Assembly: GCA_947579665.1 (NCBI GenBank)
Contig: OX388351.1
Span: forward strand, 4,340,001 to 4,404,000
From: Sympetrum striolatum
Lineage: Eukaryota; Arthropoda; Insecta; Odonata; Libellulidae
Reading direction: 5' to 3'
DNA length: 64,000 nt
In this document: one piece after another, positions 13,101 to 26,455 of the stretch
How positions within the stretch are numbered: the stretch's first letter is position 1
Layout: each line of letters starts with the position of its first letter
Notes under the pieces: model-generated
Told to the model about the DNA's origin: nothing
Databases searched by the model: none
What the model saw: only the letters and a program-made list of their open reading frames with translations
Program-made: the position numbers and the translations under genes

Positions 13101-15178
13101 TGTAATTTCCTTGTTTAATTGCTTTGTAATCATCTAATGTGACCTTAAGCTATTCCTTTAATTTAAATTGGCATTTATAATTATAATAAATATATTATGC
13201 GTTTGTCCTATTATTCCCATATAGAATATGCACTGAATGTTCCTTAAATAATACCAGAAGCTCCAGTGTGCTGCAGCTTGGGTATAAGGTGGAGAATGGT
13301 GGAAATTGATCACTACAGTCTACAGTATGGGACAGTTGCTTAAGAGAGGCACCAAGTTGCCGAGACAATCATTGGAAGAATGTACGAGGCCTTTCGACGG
13401 CTCCTGTTTAGGGCAGGGAAGTATAACGGCAGCCACTGAGTGCTTTAAGGGTAGCTGCAGGGTAAGATAATATTACATATATTGTTTTCGATTCATTGTT
13501 TTTAAATACGTCTCTTAGTTTTCCAATAAAATGCAAGACCTAATCAATTCTTTGATAAAGTTTGAATGGTGTTATATCATGTCAATTTATGTTTTTAATC
13601 GGTAATGATAAGTTACTTGGGTTTCAAATATGATACAGTGGATTTAGATGGTGTGACGGGGAAAATCGGGAATATTTTTCATAAGCTCTTGCTCCAGTTT
13701 GCCTCTGTTGATTTGTTGTGATTTTCCGTTCGTTCCGTTGAAGTACTGTTAAATCCTCTCCTTACAAAATATCGTTGCTCCGGCTTTTCCTTTCACATTG
13801 CTCTATGCTAGATCTGGGGATACATGAACATAATGTTCTGGGGAGTTCATAATTTTTTTACATATATTGCATGCCTTATTTGAGTTATAATATATATTTA
13901 GATACAATACTAACATTACTGTCAATATGTTCTGTTATACAGATTGCAATACGATTTCGTCAATTTGCTTGAGTCAGCCAATGTCTGCCATCTTAACTAG
14001 CAGATTATATAATAGTTATATGAATATTTCCAATGGGAGATCATGGACGAAGTTTGTGGTATATATTTCTGGAAATCTGATTTATTTCAATGATCATCCT
14101 TGTGGTTACTTTACATTTAAGCTGTCTTTTGGTTTGCTTTGTTGGATGTCGTTTTCTTAAATTCAATGCATTAATGGAAGTGTAAAGTGGCAATGGGTGG
14201 TCTGTTACCGAAATTTTTTATACACTTTGAATAGCGATAGAAGATTTTACACATATGCTATTGCAAACATACAATATACAATGTATTTTAGGTTCAATTA
14301 CTTTATACTAATTGGATTTTTAGTTTCTCTATATTCATAGTATATAAAAAGTATTGTTTACATGAAAAAATTTGACTTTGAGATTTCAACCGAAATACAT
14401 GTTTTGGGGTCCCAAGAATACGTTCTGACTATTTTTGGAACGATGTCTGGGTCCATGTGTGTGTGCTTGTGGGCGCTCTAACGTGAAAACTATTAGCCCT
14501 ATTAGTACAAAAACTTCACATACATACTGTTGTTTGCTAACAGAGTTGATAACTTTTTGGAGCAAATCCTTAAACCGGAATTTGACCTTTTTTTATTCTT
14601 GGAGGCATATTTCCTTTTTTGAGAAATATCTAAAAAATATGAAATTTAGGTATATACTTTTGTTTTAGTAAATTTTTATTTTCTATAACTGCTGTATTAA
14701 ACATATTTTTCTATCACTGTTTGCTAACGAGTTATTTGTGAAATACTGATAAACCGGAAGTATCTGATTATGTACTTTGTGGGTACTGTAATATGAAAAC
14801 TATTTGTTTTATCAACGTCAAATTTCATACATAGTACTTTGGTTGGTGTCGTTAGAGTTGATTAGTTTCTGGTTTAAATCGGTTAGCTGGAAGTCCAGCT
14901 CTAATTCTCGAGGCTCATTTCTGATTTTTGCAAAATATCTGCATTAATCTGATACTTAGGTATATACAATTATTTATAAAAGTTTAAGAGAATGCAATTA
15001 AATATAACTTTTGTGTGAAAGATATTTTTGTATAACTGATTGTTTAGGAGTTATTCATGAAATACTGATCAACGGGGAGTTGCTGATTATCTACTTAAGG
15101 AAAAATATGAGACCTAAGTTTTTAAATTTTCATCAGTTATTTATTAATATTATTCTTTTTCAGGTAGGTAATTGCTAT
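10118..15178 (+). repeat. 5.06-kb array, unit 3
   Basis: It is 5061 bp long and close to identical to unit 4. Diagnostic changes shared with unit 4 include CTACTAAAAAGCTGAG near 12941 (units 1, 2 and 5 have CTACTACAAAGC) and AGTTACTTGGG near 13612. Confidence 0.93.
11247..12824 (+). repeat. Two ~800-bp blocks in tandem inside unit 3
   Basis: The block starts lie at 11247 and 12049, 802 bp apart. The internal hairpin and intron-like segments are preserved. Confidence 0.9.
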
Positions 15179-18100
15179 TCTTTACTGGCAACATATCCAT
15201 TTCCAATAGAACCTGTTATGGGAATTTAATAGGTTCAAAGAAATTCATTGAAATATATTCTGTTTGTATACAGTCCTTCGGAGCATAGAGTATGCCTAGC
15301 TAGTTTGGTTTGAGTACATTAAATTTTTAACACATGCTCCGCACTGCTTTGGGCACAAGGTTATGGGTCGATGATTTAGTAGTAGTTTTTCCACAGGCCA
15401 TTTAGGGAACTTTGTGTGCAAGGGCAAGTGTGGTCTCGTTCGATTGTTCATCATCGTCCACTTCCATGGCCTCATTGAGGCACTGGTAGCACAAAGTGGT
15501 GTATCAAAAATCACTTATGATGATTACAAATTAAAGTTAGATCTGTTAATCCATCTCCTATCTATTAAATATAGATATTTCTTAAATTATATAATCACTG
15601 ACTCACTCATTCATAGGGGATTAAAATTGTAACCATATTTCATAAGTGTCACTGACTTGAATTTTCTTCAACGTATTAGCCATAACGTTTAACCACCAAG
15701 AAAAAAACGATTCTTAGCTTCAGTGTCATGTGTTCGATGCTGACTACTATGGAAAAGCAGTGGATATCGGTCACTAATGATCCGGAAAGGTAAGCAAGTT
15801 TCTATATAATCAATGAACGTGTGATAACTAAACTAAACTAGCTTTATGGTAAAACTTAATCCAAAGTTTGAAAATTATAATAAATATTTGAGTGCATTTG
15901 AAGCTTTATTCGCAGCAGAGATACAATAACCATAGACTGCATTAGAAGGAGATGTTAAATGTACGCAGACAACTCGTATGAGCACGCAGAAGAAGATCGT
16001 AAGTTTGCATTAGTTAAGGTCAACTTAATGTGGGACTAAGCAATCCTGTACCTATGTTCATTGAACCCGAGCAGCTGGGGACAGAGAAATTAGAAATCTT
16101 TGGATGTTGTTGGATAGGAACAGGGAAACTGACTACTTCTTTAATATATTAACAGGACTTTCGAGGTAATGAATCAACATACGGTTAGAGTAAATAGTTT
16201 TAAGCCTAGAATACTTTGGAAATATGTAAATAAAATTGGACAAAATTATTCAATTATTTTATAGCCATAATTAACAACTATTGTTTTATAGGTGCCCATA
16301 TGTAGTGGTCTTCTGGTAACTTCAAAAGAGAGCTACCCTAGCAGAATAAAATTCTCACTATGGAGTGGTGTGATGCCTCCCCCAGGTTGAGAGATTCTGC
16401 CCATCGAGTGGGTCTGGGTACCACGTGGTAGGTCTCAAATGAATGGTACCATTTTCAGAATACAGTTCTCTTCAGGGGAGGTGTAACGCCTCTCCTGTTT
16501 GAGAGGTTCTGCCCATGGAAAGAGGGTCTGCGTACCTCATGGTATCACTCAATAGAAAGCTACCTTTGGCAAAATAATAATCTCATTGACGATCAGGATT
16601 CCAATTGAGATGTTTTGCCCTTCAAGAGTTTCTGGTAGCTATCAAAAGGGAGATACCATTTGCAGATACAATTCTCATCACCGAGAGGCATTTTGCCTCT
16701 CTTGGAAGAGAAGTTCTGCCCATTATGGGAATAAAACTTGAGGATTTCATGTAGAGGGTCTGATCTGACCTCTCATGTTCAGTGAGACGTTTTAATAATT
16801 GATGTGCTTTGAAGAAGGCATCTTATTTAAGATTATCGTTGGATGGAGGGATTCCAATGCCTTCCCATTTGGTGATGACAAAATAAGGTATGTTTTTCTT
16901 AAGATTTTAGAATATATTTTTTAAGTATTGGTATCTGATTATCTTTGGAAAATAATAATTTTTATGATTAAAATTTTTTCATTGAATATTAATGGTCTCT
17001 TTTCTAACCTTTCAGGATTGGGGTCCTTATAAATACAATATTGATAATGGTCTACTGGTTTACCTACCTTAAAATCTCCACGTATACCTACGTGCTGAGA
17101 CGTCTGCTGGTCTTCTGGTAACTTCAAAAGAGAGCTACCCAAGCAGAATAAAATTCTCACTATGGAGTGGTGTGATGCCTCCCCCAGGTCGAGAGATTCT
17201 GCCCATCGAGTGGGTCTGTGTACCACAGGGTAGCTCTCAAATGAAAATTACCATTTTCAGAATACAGTTCTCTTCAGGGGAGGTGTAACGCCTCTCCTGT
17301 TTGAGAGGTTCTGCCCATGGAAAGAGGGTCTGAGTACCTCATGGTATCACTCAATAGAAAGCTACCTTCGGCAAAATAATATTCTCATCGACGATCAGGA
17401 TTCCGATTGAGATGTTTTGCCCTTCAAGAGTTTCTGGTAGCTATCAAAAGGGAGATACCATTTGCAGATACAATTCTCATCCCCGAGAGGCATTTTGCCT
17501 CTCTTGGAAGAGAAGTTCTGCCCATTATGGGAATAAAACTTGAGGATTTCATGTAGAGGGTCTGATCTGACCTCTCATGTTCAGTGAGACGTTTTAATAA
17601 TTGATGTGCTTTGAAGAAGGCATCTTATTTGATATTATCGTTGGATGGAGGGATTCCAATGCCTTTCCAATTGGTGATGAAAAAATATGGTATGTTTTTC
17701 TTAAGTTCTTAGAACATATTTTTTAAGTCTAGGTTTCTGATTATCAATACAAAATATTACTTTTTATGATTAAAACTTTTTAATTGAATATTCATGATCT
17801 CTTTTCTAACCTTTCAGAAATGGGGAGCTAATAAATACATTATTGATATAGGTTTGCTGGTGTACCTACCTTAAAATCTCCTCCTAAACCATCCTTTGGA
17901 AGAGAAAAATTGTAAAATGCATAGTATCAGAAGCACCTTCTAAATTGCTTTGGCAAGATGAGTCATTCTGTACCTAATGATCTTGACTTAATAACCATCA
18001 CCTACTAAAAAGCTGAGATGTAGTAGAAATCGATGAACCAGATACTACAGGTTAGTTTGGGAAGGTTCGTGCAGGCTCTCTTCTTGAATAATCTAAGGTA

Positions 18101-20239
18101 ACTCTTTTATCATTTAATAGATCCTCATTTCAATATATGTTTATCACTACGCATCCAAAATTGTAATTTCCTTGTTTAATTGCTTTGTAATCATCTAATG
18201 TGACCTTAAGCTATTCCTTTAATTTAAATTGGCATTTATAATTATAATAAATATATTATGCGTTTGTCCTATTATTCCCATATAGAATATGCACTGAATG
18301 TTCCTTAAATAATACCAGAAGCTCCAGTGTGCTGCAGCTTGGGTATAAGGTGGAGAATGGTGGAAATTGATCACTACAGTCTACAGTATGGGACAGTTGC
18401 TTAAGAGAGGCACCAAGTTGCCGAGACAATCATTGGAAGAATGTACGAGGCCTTTCGACGGCTCCTGTTTAGGGCAGGGAAGTATAACGGCAGCCACTGA
18501 GTGCTTTAAGGGTAGCTGCAGGGTAAGATAATATTACATATATTGTTTTCGATTCATTGTTTTTAAATACGTCTCTTAGTTTTCCAATAAAATGCAAGAC
18601 CTAATCAATTCTTTGATAAAGTTTGAATGGTGTTATATCATGTCAATTTATGTTTTTAATCGGTAATGATAAGTTACTTGGGTTTCAAATATGATACAGT
18701 GGATTTAGATGGTGTGACGGGGATAATCGGGAATATTTTTCATAAGCTCTTGCTCCAGTTTGCCTCTGTTGATTTGTTGTGATTTTCCGTTCGTTCCGTT
18801 GAAGTACTGTTAAATCCTCTCCTTACAAAATATCGTTGCTCCGGCTTTTCCTTTCACATTGCTCTATGCTAGATCTGGGGATACATGAACATAATGTTCT
18901 GGGGAGTTCATAATTTATTTACATATATTGCATGCCTTATTTGAGTTATAATATATATTTAGATACAATACTAACATTACTGTCAATATGTTCTGTTATA
19001 CAGATTGCAATACGATTTCGTCAATTTGCTTGAGTCAGCCAATGTCTGCCATCTTAACTAGCAGATTATATAATAGTTATATGAATATTTCCAATTGGAG
19101 ATCATGGACGAAGTTTGTGGTATATATTTCTGGAAATCTGATTTATTTCAATGATCATCCTTGTGGTTACTTTACATTTAAGCTGTCTTTTGGTTTGCTT
19201 TGTTGGATGTCGTTTTCTTAAATTCAATGCATTAATGGAAGTGTAAAGTGGCAATGGGTGGTCTGTTACCGAAATTTTTTATACACTTTGAATAGCGATA
19301 GAAGATTTTACACATATGCTATTGCAAACATACAATATACAATGTATTTTAGGTTCAATTACTTTATACTAATTGGATTTTTAGTTTCTCTATATTCATA
19401 GTATATAAAAAGTATTGTTTACATGAAAAAATTTGACTTTGAGATTTCAACCGAAATACATGTTTTGGGGTCCCAAGAATACGTTCTGACTATTTTTGGA
19501 ACGATGTCTGGGTCCATGTGTGTGTGCTTGTGGGCGCTCTAACGTGAAAACTATTAGCCCTATTAGTACAAAAACTTCACATACATACTGTTGTTTGCTA
19601 ACAGAGTTGATAACTTTTTGGAGCAAATCCTTAAACCGGAATTTGACCTTTTTTTATTCTTGGAGGCATATTTCCTTTTTTGAGAAATATCTAAAAAATA
19701 TGAAATTTAGGTATATACTTTTGTTTTAGTAAATTTTTATTTTCTATAACTGCTGTATTAAACATATTTTTCTATCACTGTTTGCTAACGAGTTATTTGT
19801 GAAATACTGATAAACCGGAAGTATCTGATTATGTACTTTGTGGGTACTGTAATATGAAAACTATTTGTTTTATCAACGTCAAATTTCATACATAGTACTT
19901 TGGTTGGTGTCGTTAGAGTTGATTAGTTTCTGGTTTAAATCGGTTAGCTGGAAGTCAAGCTCTAATTCTCGAGGCTCATTTCTGATTTTTGCAAAATATC
20001 TGCATTAATCTGATACTTAGGTATATACAATTATTTATAAAAGTTTAAGAGAATGCAATTAAATATAACTTTTGTGTGAAAGATATTTTTGTATAACTGA
20101 TTGTTTAGGAGTTATTCATGAAATACTGATCAACGGGGAGTTGCTGATTATCTACTTAAGGAAAAATATGAGACCTAAGTTTTTAAATTTTCATCAGTTA
20201 TTTATTAATATTATTCTTTTTCAGGTAGGTAATTGCTAT
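15179..20239 (+). repeat. 5.06-kb array, unit 4
   Basis: It is 5061 bp long and nearly the same sequence as unit 3, so these two are the youngest pair in the visible array. Small differences include GGGGATAATC near 18719, a variant shared with unit 5. Confidence 0.93.
16308..17885 (+). repeat. Two ~800-bp blocks in tandem inside unit 4
   Basis: The block starts lie at 16308 and 17110, 802 bp apart, and the sequence is almost the same as in unit 3. Confidence 0.9.
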
Positions 20240-23200
20240 TCTTTACTGGCAACATATCCATTTCCAATAGAACCTGTTATGGGAATTTAATAGGTTCAAA
20301 GAAATTCATTGAAATATATTCTGTTTGTATACAGTCCTTCGGAGCATAGAGTATGCCTAGCTAGTTTGGTTTGAGTACATTAAATTTTTAACACATGCTC
20401 CGCACTGCTTTGGGCACAAGGTTATGGGTCGATGATTTAGTAGTAGTTTTTCCACAGGCCATTTAGGGAACTTTGTGTGCAAGGGCAAGTGTGGTCTCGT
20501 TCGATTGTTCATCATCGTCCACTTCCATGGCCTCATTGAGGCACTGGTAGCACAAAGTGGTGTATCAAAAATGACTTATGATGATTACAAATTAAAGTTA
20601 GATCTGTTAATCCATCTCCTATCTATTAAATATAGATATTTCTTAAATTATATAATCACTGACTCACTCATTCATAGGGGATTAAAATTGTAACCATATT
20701 TCATAAGTGTCACTGACTTGAATTATCTTCAACGTATTATCCATAAAGTTTAACCACCAAGAAAAAAACGATTCTTAGCTTCAGTGTCATGTGTTCGATG
20801 CTGACTACTATGGAAAAGCAGTGGATAACGGTCACTAATGATCCGGAAAGGTAAGCAAATTTCTATATAGTCAATGAACGTGTGATAACTAAACTAAACT
20901 AGCTTTATGGTAAAACTTAATCCAAAGTTTGAAAATTATAATAAATATTTGAGTGCATTTGAAGCTTTATTCGCAGCAGAGATACAATAACCATAGACTG
21001 CATTAGAAGGAGATGTTAAATGTATGCAGACAACTCGTATGAGCACGCAGAAGAAGATCGTAAGTTTGCATTAGTTAAGGTCAACTTAATGTGGGACTAA
21101 GCAATCCTGTACCTATGTTCATTGAACCCGAGCAGCTGGGGACAGAGAAATTAGAAATCTTTGGATGTTGTTGGATAGGAACAGGGAAACTGACTACTTC
21201 TTTAATATATTAACAGGACTTTCGAGGTAATGAATCCACATACGGTTAGAGTAAATAGTTTTAAGCCTAGAATACTTTGGAAATATGTAAATAAAATTGG
21301 ACAAAATTATTCAATTATTTTATAGCCATAATTAACAACTATTGTTTTATAGGTGCCCATATGTAGTGGTCTTCTGGTAACTTCAAAAGAGAGCTACCCT
21401 AGCAGAATAAAATTCTCACTATGGAGTGGTGTGATGCCTCCCCCAGGTTGAGAGATTCTGCCCATCGAGTGGGTCTGGGTACCACGTGGTAGGTCTCAAA
21501 TGAATGGTACCATTTTCAGAATACAGTTCTCTTCAGGGGAGGTGTAACGCCTCTCCTGTTTGAGAGGTTCTGCCCATGGAAAGAGGGTCTGCGTACCTCA
21601 TGGTATCACTCAATAGAAAGCTACCTTTGGCAAAATAATAATCTCATTGACGATCAGGATTCCAATTGAGATGTTTTGCCCTTCAAGAGTTTCTGGTAGC
21701 TATCAAAAGGGAGATACCATTTGCAGATACAATTCTCATCACCGAGAGGCATTTTGCCTCTCTTGGAAGAGAAGTTCTGCCCATTATGGGAATAAAACTT
21801 GAGGATTTCATGTAGAGGGTCTGATCTGACCTCTCATGTTCAGTGAGACGTTTTAATAATTGATGTGCTTTGAAGAAGGCATCTTATTTAAGATTATCGT
21901 TGGATGGAGGGATTCCAATGCCTTCCCATTTGGTGATGACAAAATAAGGTATGTTTTTCTTAAGATTTTAGAATATATTTTTTAAGTATTGGTATCTGAT
22001 TATCTTTAGAAAATAATAATTTTTATGATTAAAATTTTTTCATTGAATATTAATGGTCTCTTTTCTAACCTTTCAGGATTGGGGTCCTTATAAATACAAT
22101 ATTGATAATGGTCTACTGGTTTACCTACCTTAAAATCTCCACGTATACCTACGTGCTGAGACGTCTGCTGGTCTTCTGGTAACTTCAAAAGAGAGCTACC
22201 CAAGCAGAATAAAATTCTCACTATGGAGTGGTGTGATGCCTCCCCCAGGTCGAGAGATTCTGCCCATCGAGTGGGTCTGTGTACCACAGGGTAGCTCTCA
22301 AATGAAAATTACCATTTTCAGAATACAGTTCTCTTCAGGGGAGGTGTAACGCCTCTCCTGTTTGAGAGGTTCTGCCCATGGAAAGAGGGTCTGAGTACCT
22401 CATGGTATCACTCAATAGAAAGCTACCTTTGGCAAAATAATATTCTCATCGACGATCAGGATTCCGATTGAGATGTTTTGCCCTTCAAGAGTTTCTGGTA
22501 GCTATCAAAAGGGAGATACCATTTGCAGATACAATTCTCATCCCCGAGAGGCATTTTGCCTCTCTTGGAAGAGAAGTTCTGCCCATTATGGGAATAAAAC
22601 TTGAGGATTTCATGTAGAGGGTCTGATCTGACCTCTCATGTTCAGTGAGACGTTTTAATAATTGATGTGCTTTGAAGAAGGCATCTTATTTGATATTATC
22701 GTTGGATGGAGGGATTCCAATGCCTTTCCAATTGGTGATGAAAAAATATGGTATGTTTTTCTTAAGTTCTTAGAACATATTTTTTAAGTCTAGGTTTCTG
22801 ATTATCAATACAAAATATTACTTTTTATGATTAAAACTTTTTAATTGAATATTCATGATCTCTTTTCTAACCTTTCAGAAATGGGGAGCTAATAAATACA
22901 TTATTGATATAGGTTTGCTGGTGTACCTACCTTAAAATCTCCTCCTAAACCATCCTTTGGAAGAGAAAAATTGTAAAATGCATAGTATCAGAAGCACCTT
23001 CTAAATTGCTTTGGCAAGATGAGTCATTCTGTACCTAATGATCTTGACTTAATAACCATCACCTACTACAAAGCTGAGATGTAGTAGAAATCGATGAACC
23101 AGATACTACAGGTTAGTTTGGGAAGGTTCGTGCAGGCTCTCTTCTTGAATAATCTAAGGTAACTCTTTTATCATTTAATAGATCCTCATTTCAATATATG

Positions 23201-25300
23201 TTTATCACTACGCATCCAAAATTGTAATTTCCTTGTTTAATTGCTTTGTAATCATCTAATGTGACCTTAAGCTATTCCTTTAATTTAAATTGGCATTTAT
23301 AATTATAATAAATATATTATGCGTTTGTCCTATTATTCCCATATAGAATATGCACTGAATGTTCCTTAAATAATACCAGAAGCTCCAGTGTGCTGCAGCT
23401 TGGGTATAAGGTGGAGAATGGTGTAAATTGATCACTACAGTCTACAGTATGGGACAGTTGCTTAAGAGAGGCACCAAGTTGCCGAGACATTCATTGGAAG
23501 AATGTACGAGGCCTTTTGAGGGTTCCTGTTTAGGGCAGGGTAGTATAACGGCAGCCACTGAGTGCTTTAAGGGTAGCTGCAGGGTAAGATAATATTACAT
23601 ATATTGTTTTCGATTCATTGTTTTTAAATACGTCTCTTAGTTTTCCAATAAAATGCAAGACCTAATCAATTCTTTGATAAAGTTTGAATGGTGTTATATC
23701 ATGTAAATTTATGTTTTTAATCGGTAATGATAAGTTAATTGGGTTTCAAGTATGATACAGTGGATTTAGATGGTGTGACGGGGATAATCGGGAATATTTT
23801 TCATAAGCTCTTGCTCCAGTTTGCCTCTGTTGATTTGTTGTGATTTTCAGTTCGTTTCGTTGAAGTACTGTTAAATCCTCTCCTTACAAAATATCGTTGC
23901 TCCGGCTTTTCCTTTCACATTGCTCTATGCTAGATCTGGGGATACATGAACATAATGTTCTGGGGAGTTCATAATTTTTTTACATATATTGCATGCCTTA
24001 TTTGAGTTATAATATATATTTAGATACAATATTAACATTACTGTCAATATGTTCTGTTATACAGGTTGCAATACGATTTCGTCAATTTGCTTGAGTCAGC
24101 CAATGTCTGCCATCTTAACTAGCAGATTTTATAATAGTTATATGAATATTTCCAATTGGAGATTATGGACGAAGTTTGTGGGATGTATTTCTGGAAATCT
24201 GATTTATTTCAATGATCATCCTTGTGGTTACTTTACATTGAAGCTGTCTTTTGGTTTGCTTTGTTGGATGTCGTTTTCTTAAATTCAATGAATTAATGGA
24301 AGTGTAAAGTGGCAATGGGTGGTCTGTTACCGAGATTTTTTATACACTTTGAATAGCGATAGAAGATTTTACACATATGCTATTGCAAACATACAATATA
24401 CAATGTATTTTAGGTTCAATTCCTTTATACTAATTGTATTTTTACTTTCTCTATATTCATAGTATATAAAAAGTATTGTTTACATGAAAAAATTTGACTT
24501 CGATATTTCAACCGAAATACCTGTTTTGGCGTCCCAAGAATACGTTCTGACCATTTTTGGAACGATGTCTGGGTCCATGTGTGTGTGCTTGTGGGCACTC
24601 TAACGTGAAAACTATTAGCGCTATTAGTACAAAAACTTCACATACATACTGTTGTTTGCTAACAGAGTTGATAACTTTTTGGAGCAAATCCTTAAACCGG
24701 AATTTGACCTTTTTTTATTCTTGGAGGCAAATTTCCTTTTTTGAGAAATATCTAAAAAATATGAAATTTAGGTATATACTTTTGTTTTAGTAAATTTTTA
24801 TTTTCTATAACTGCTGTATTAAACATATTTTTCTATCACTGATTGCTAACGAGTTATTTGTAAAATACTGATAAACCGGAAGTAGCTGATTATGTACTTT
24901 GTGGGTACTGTAATATGAAAACTATTTGTTTTATCAACGTCAAATTTCATACATAGTACTTTGGTTGGTGTCGTTAGAGTTGATTAGTTTCTGGTTTAAA
25001 TCGGTTAGCTGGAAGTTGAGCTCTAATTCTCGAGGCTCATTTCTGATTTTTGCAAAATATCTGCATTAATCTGATACTTAGGTATATACAATTATTTATA
25101 AAAGTTTAAGAGAATGCAATTAAATATAACATTTGTGTGAAAGATATTTTTGTATAACTGATTGTTTAGAAGTTATTCATGAAATACTGATCAACGGGAA
25201 GTTGCTGATTATCTACTTAAGGAAAAATATGAGACCTAAGTTTTTAAATTTTCATCAGTTATTTATTAATATTATTCTTTTTCAGGTAGGTAATGGCTAT
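20240..25300 (+). repeat. 5.06-kb array, unit 5
   Basis: It is 5061 bp long. Its left half matches the other units closely. Its right third, from about 23420, carries many more private substitutions, for example GGTTGCAATACG near 24064 and GTCCCAAGAATACG preceded by GGC near 24528. Divergence therefore rises towards the array edge. Confidence 0.92.
21369..22946 (+). repeat. Two ~800-bp blocks in tandem inside unit 5
   Basis: The block starts lie at 21369 and 22171, 802 bp apart. This is the last pair, because the partial sixth unit lacks the whole region. Confidence 0.9.
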
Positions 25301-26455
25301 TCTTTACTGGCAACATATCCATTTCCAATAGAACTTGTTATGGGAATTTAATAGGTTCAAAGAAATTCATTGAAATATATTCTGTTTGTATACAGTCCTT
25401 CGGAGCATAGAGTATGCCTAGCTAGTTTGGTTTGAGTACATTACATTTTTAACACATGCTCTGCAATGCTTTGGGCACAAGGTTATGGGTCGATTATTTA
25501 GTAGTAGTTTTTCCACAGGCCATTTAGGGAACTTTGTGTGCCAGTGCAAGTGTGGTCTCGTTCGACTGTTTATCATCGTCCACTTTCATGGCCTCATTGA
25601 GGCACTGGTAGCACAAAGTGGTGTATCAAAAATGACTTATGATGATTACAAATTAAAGTTAGATCTGTTAATCCATCTCCTATCTATTACATATAGATGT
25701 TTCTCCAATTATAATATATTATACATTCACTGACTCATTTATTCATAGGTGTATAAAATTGTAACCATATTTCATTAATATTAGTAATTGCCTTGTTTAG
25801 TTGCCTCTTAAATATCTATCAGGATCTGCTGTTATTACTGGAATATCAATTGGCATTTATAATAATATTTAATATATATTATGTGTTTGTCTTAATATTC
25901 ATGTAGAGAATATGCCCTGAATGTTCTTCAAATAATATGAGAAGCTCCAGATTGCTGCAGCTTGGAATTAAAGTGGAGAGTGGTGGAAATAGACCACTCT
26001 TGACGGCTCCTGTGGAGGGGGAGGGAAGCATAACGGCAGCCACTGAGTGCTTTAAGGGTGGCTGCAGATTAAGATATTATTACATATATTGTTTTCAATT
26101 CATTGTTTTTAAATGCGTCTCTAAGTTTTCCAATACATTGTAAGTCCTACTTATTTCTTTGAATGGTGTTATATCATGTAAATTTATGTTCTTAATCAGT
26201 AATGATATGTTAATTGTGTTTTGAGGATGATACGGTTTACTTAGGATGTGTGATGGGGAAAACCAGGCATTTTTTTTATATGCTCTTGCTCCAGTTTGCC
26301 TTTGTTGAATTGTTGTGGTTTTCCGTTAGTTCTGTTGAAGTACTATTAAATCCTCTCTTTTCAAAATGTCTTTGCTCTGGCTTTTCCTTTCACATTGCTC
26401 TATGCTAGATTTGGGGATACATGATCACAATATTCTGGGGAGTTCATAATTTTTT
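25301..26455 (+). repeat. 5.06-kb array, diverged partial unit 6
   Basis: The unit aligns from its start to about 25775. It then jumps to sequence corresponding to unit offset about 2985 (TTGCCTTGTTTAGTTGC near 25786), so about 2.5 kb including both 802-bp blocks is missing. A second gap of roughly 80 bp lies near 25998, just before GACGGCTCCTG. Similarity ends at GAGTTCATAATTTTTTTA near 26455, about 1.3 kb short of the unit end. Substitutions are much more frequent than in units 1-4. Confidence 0.85.

Larger units (their letters stand above)
1..26455 (+). repeat. Tandem array of a ~5.06-kb non-coding unit
   Basis: The same sequence recurs head to tail. The anchor TCTTTACTG(G/C)CAACATATCC is found at 1, 5060, 10118, 15179, 20240 and 25301, giving periods of 5059, 5058, 5061, 5061 and 5061 bp. 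Units 1-5 are almost identical, differing by scattered substitutions and a few 1-3 bp indels. The sixth is partial and diverged. No frame stays open for more than about 95 codons, and the small open frames gain or lose length between units through single-base changes, so the unit looks non-coding. I recognise no rRNA, histone or other known tandem gene in it. The array starts before the window, so its true length is unknown. Divergence concentrated at the right edge is the usual pattern when unequal exchange homogenises the interior of an array. Confidence 0.95.

Noticed and set aside
1..26143. Many 60-95-codon open frames recurring in each 5-kb unit
   Set aside because: They recur because the DNA recurs. 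Their ends shift with single-base changes between units, they lie on both strands and overlap, and they show no domain. Not annotated as genes.
1..26455. rDNA, histone or snRNA tandem cluster
   Set aside because: I see no conserved rRNA segments, histone coding frames or snRNA signatures in the unit.
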